From the NCBI GenBank assembly GCA_018668475.1, contig JABJCZ010000272.1, positions 1-9,782 on the forward strand: 9,782 nt of DNA. Direction: 5' to 3'. Positions 7,937 through 9,782 of the stretch are shown here, in pieces (the stretch's first letter is position 1; each line of letters begins with the position of its first letter). Both the position numbers and the translations under genes were made by a program. This stretch comes from Alphaproteobacteria bacterium (GTDB lineage Bacteria > Pseudomonadota > Alphaproteobacteria > UBA828). The notes below the pieces were generated by a model. The model worked only from the letters and a program-made list of their open reading frames with translations, was not told where the DNA came from and searched no databases.

Positions 7937-7965
7937 ATCTTAGCGAATGACCTTTCCTCGCCCAA
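7937..7965 (-). promoter_or_regulatory. Candidate sigma-70-type promoter for the monooxygenase-SDR operon
   Basis: On the minus strand TTGGGC (7965-7960) and TAAGAT (7942-7937) are separated by exactly 17 bases. The -10 matches TATAAT at four of six positions; the -35 matches only its TTG. A start near 7930 would give a leader of roughly 48 bases that contains a small stem, GGCG-ATAA-CGCC, almost at the RNA 5' end, then the GGAGG ribosome site. This is a pattern match by eye only. Confidence 0.35.
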
Positions 7966-8035
7966 GGGGAAATGACACAAGTTTGACCGGTATGACGACT
8001 TGTCAATCAGGCTCGTTCCCGTGCGCTTTGCCAGC

Positions 8036-8041
8036 TATATT
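8036..8041 (+). promoter_or_regulatory. Candidate -10 element for the phosphatase/CoA-transferase operon
   Basis: TATATT matches the -10 consensus at five of six positions and lies about 36 bases before the phosphatase start. No good -35 is present at 16-18 bases upstream (TCGTTC at 17), so it would need an activator or be a chance match. The rest of the 194-bp divergent gap shows only short imperfect repeats. Confidence 0.25.
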
Positions 8042-8076
8042 CCATGACAACCAACCATTGAGAGATCGACGACAGC

Positions 8077-8895
8077 ATGACCGACGAAAAACCTGAGGCT
8101 GCCAGCGAAGCCCGTGAATTTATGGCCCTCGCCCACCGCCTCGCCGACGCGTCGGGTGATATTATTCGACCGCTGTTTCGCACCAATATCGAGTCTCATG
8201 AAAAAGGCGACAAAGACAACCGGATTTCACCTGTAACCGAGGCAGACCGCGGCGCAGAACGCGTCATGCGCGAGTTGATTGAAAGCACTTTCCCAGATCA
8301 CGGCATCATCGGCGAAGAATATGGCCGGGTTCGGGACGATGCCGAATGTGTCTGGGTGCTCGATCCCATCGACGGCACCGATCCCTTTCTTGCAGGACTG
8401 CCCGCCTGGGGCACGCTGATTGGCATGCAGCGCAATGGCTATGCCCTGATTGGCATGATGGACCAGCCATTTATCGGCGAACGCTTTTTCGGTGGGCCGG
8501 ATGGCGCTTTTCTGGGCTCACGGCGCATCAAGTCCCGCGCCTGCGCCTCACTTGCCGAGGCGACGCTATCCATCACATCCCTCGATATGCTGACCACTGA
8601 CGCCCAACGCAGCGCTTTCGACCAGATCGACACGCAGGTCTACACCCGTCGACTTGGCGGCGACTGCTACAATTATTCACTGTTGGCCGCCGGGTGTATC
8701 GACCTTGTTATTGAAGGAGAGCTCGGCCCTTGGGATATCCAGTCACACATTCCGGTCATTGAGGCCGCTGGCGGGGTCATCACAAATTGGCGCGGCGAGC
8801 CGGTTACCGCTGGTGGCTGGGTTGTCGCGGCCGGCGATCCCCGGGTTCACGAACAAGCCCTGGCTTATCTGCAAGAGGCAGCCCCCGACGCATGA
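8077..8895 (+). CDS. Inositol-monophosphatase-family phosphatase, histidinol-phosphatase (HisN)-like
   Basis: A 272-residue Mg2+-dependent phosphomonoesterase. Motifs of the family: T-E-A-D at 54-57, G-E-E at 79-81 (metal ligand E80), D-P-I-D-G-T at 96-101 (metal ligands D96 and D99, T101), and W-D at 219-220 leading to E-A-A-G-G at 229-233, with D220 the third metal Asp. The segment after the metal loop, running to P-A-W-G-T-L-I-G (109-116), resembles HisN-type histidinol phosphatases more than true inositol monophosphatases. There are no histidine genes nearby, so the substrate is open; a sugar phosphate or nucleotide (CysQ-like activity) is also possible. The residues after D-G-T are D-P-F, where N-F or S-F is common. 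The start is ATG at 8077 with GAGAGA 11 bases upstream, a rather long spacing. Its TGA overlaps the ATG of the CoA-transferase, implying coupled translation. Confidence 0.9.
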   Translation: MTDEKPEAASEAREFMALAHRLADASGDIIRPLFRTNIESHEKGDKDNRISPVTEADRGAERVMRELIESTFPDHGIIGEEYGRVRDDAECVWVLDPIDGTDPFLAGLPAWGTLIGMQRNGYALIGMMDQPFIGERFFGGPDGAFLGSRRIKSRACASLAEATLSITSLDMLTTDAQRSAFDQIDTQVYTRRLGGDCYNYSLLAAGCIDLVIEGELGPWDIQSHIPVIEAAGGVITNWRGEPVTAGGWVVAAGDPRVHEQALAYLQEAAPDA

Positions 8896-9782
8896 CAAAC
8901 GACGATTCATACCCGCTTTCCGATCTTCTGGTGCTCGACCTGACCCGGTTTCGCTCCGGCCCGACGGCTGTGCGCCAGTTGGCTGACTGGGGCGCCGACG
9001 TTATCCGTATTGAAGCCCCGTTGAACCCGGATGACGCTGCTGATCCAGTCAAGGCACGCCACGGCGCGGACTTTCAGAGTCTTCAGCGCAACAAACGATC
9101 GATTGCTCTCGACCTGAAGTCGGTAGACGGCAAGAAGATTTTCATGGACCTGGCGGCACGCGCCGATGTTGTCGTTGAAAACTATCGACCGGGCGTCAAA
9201 AAACGTCTGGGCATCGACCAGGACACGCTCCGCGCCCATAACCCGCGCCTGATCTACGCCAGCATTTCCGGGTTCGGGCAGGACGGCCCCTATGCGGAGC
9301 GTCCCGGCTTTGATCAGATCGCGCAAGGCATGGGCGGCTTGATGTCTATTACCGGCCTGCCGGGCCAGGGCCCCGTGCGCGCCGGCATTCCCATCGCTGA
9401 TCTTTCCGCCGGCCTTTATTGTGCCATCGGCATTCTGATGGCTTTGCTGGAGCGCACCAGCACTGGCGAGGGTAAATGGGTGCGCACGTCCTTGCTGCAG
9501 GCGCAGGTCTCAATGCTTGATTTTCAAGCGGCCCGCTGGCTGGTCGATGGCAAGGTCCCTCAACAGGCAGGTAATGACCACCCGACGACCATACCGACGG
9601 GCATGTTCCCGACAGTCGACGGGCACATCAATATCGCCACGGCGGGCACCGATATCTTTATCCGACTCTGCGACACCATCGGCGCATCTTCTCTGGCGAC
9701 AGACCCGCGCTTCACCACTGGTCAATCAAGGTCCAAACACCGGGTTGAGCTCAACGCCCTTATCGGCGAACAGACTGCGCTC
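8892..9782 (+). CDS. Class III CoA-transferase (CaiB/BaiF family), 3' end outside window
   Basis: Open from ATG at 8892 to the window edge, 297 codons with no stop; the family is usually about 400 residues, so roughly a quarter is missing. Class III CoA-transferases move CoA between carboxylic acids through an aspartyl-CoA anhydride. Family features: V-L-D-L-T-R (14-19), D-W-G-A-D-V-I-R-I-E (32-41), R-N-K-R-S-I-A-L-D-L-K (66-76), V-V-V-E-N-Y-R-P-G-V (93-102), S-I-S-G-F-G-Q-D-G-P-Y (124-134), and D170 in I-A-D-L-S-A-G, which aligns with the catalytic Asp169 of formyl-CoA transferase. The segment after L-T-R is F-R-S-G-P where many relatives have L-A-G-P. The start overlaps the phosphatase stop as ATGA. 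It probably activates an acid intermediate of a catabolic route; alpha-methylacyl-CoA racemases share the fold and cannot be excluded. Confidence 0.92.
   Translation, partial: MTNDDSYPLSDLLVLDLTRFRSGPTAVRQLADWGADVIRIEAPLNPDDAADPVKARHGADFQSLQRNKRSIALDLKSVDGKKIFMDLAARADVVVENYRPGVKKRLGIDQDTLRAHNPRLIYASISGFGQDGPYAERPGFDQIAQGMGGLMSITGLPGQGPVRAGIPIADLSAGLYCAIGILMALLERTSTGEGKWVRTSLLQAQVSMLDFQAARWLVDGKVPQQAGNDHPTTIPTGMFPTVDGHINIATAGTDIFIRLCDTIGASSLATDPRFTTGQSRSKHRVELNALIGEQTAL

Noticed and set aside
7977..8003. ACAAGT...ACTTGT inverted repeat in the 7883-8076 gap, considered as an operator
   Set aside because: Six-base arms with a 15-base spacer are expected often by chance in a gap of this size, and the arms do not extend.
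8044..8061. Five-codon ORF (M-T-T-N-H) just before the phosphatase ribosome site, considered as a leader peptide
   Set aside because: It has no ribosome site, no run of regulatory codons and no attenuator-like hairpins after it.
1..9782. Search for CRISPR, insertion sequences, tRNA, toxin-antitoxin or phage-defence genes
   Set aside because: No spaced direct repeats, transposase motifs, tRNA-like cloverleaf or defence domains were seen by eye; almost all sequence is accounted for by metabolic genes.

Overview
The window is ordinary, densely coded, moderately GC-rich bacterial chromosome with short intergenic gaps, Shine-Dalgarno sites and stop/start overlaps. It has no rRNA, tRNA, mobile element, CRISPR array or phage gene that I can see. 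The mix of FCD-type GntR regulator, HyuA/HyuB pair, mandelate-racemase-like enzyme, luciferase-like monooxygenase, SDR and CaiB-type CoA-transferase is typical of catabolic regions in Pseudomonadota, most often environmental Alphaproteobacteria. That placement is an inference from gene content; no phylogenetic marker is present.

Layout: (i) 1-906, plus strand: the tail of a VOC/glyoxalase-fold gene, then an FCD-family GntR regulator. (ii) 915-4699, minus strand: a two-gene unit, hyuB then hyuA (N-methylhydantoinase/oxoprolinase family), running tail-to-tail into the regulator with only 8 bp between. (iii) 4700-4843: a divergent intergenic region holding a perfect 10-bp inverted repeat, the best operator candidate in the window. 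(iv) 4844-5986, plus strand: an enolase-superfamily enzyme of the mandelate racemase type. (v) 6024-7882, minus strand: a luciferase-like flavin monooxygenase followed by an SDR, probably one operon. (vi) 7883-8076: a second divergent promoter region. (vii) 8077-9782, plus strand: a HisN-like inositol-monophosphatase-family phosphatase whose stop overlaps the start of a class III (CaiB/BaiF) CoA-transferase, cut by the window end.

Together the genes look like a catabolic locus for an organic acid or nitrogen-containing ring compound. The flavin monooxygenase and SDR would oxidise, HyuAB would open an amide/lactam ring or carry out a related ATP-dependent step, the mandelate-racemase-like enzyme would do alpha-proton chemistry on a carboxylic acid, and the CoA-transferase would activate an acid to its thioester. 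The substrate cannot be read from the sequence, and the three transcription units may belong to separate pathways. I found no clear evidence of a wholly new kind of system. The most unusual points are the inverted repeat, the altered metal-site residues in the regulator, the K-x-R variant in the enolase-superfamily protein, and the coupled phosphatase/CoA-transferase pair.
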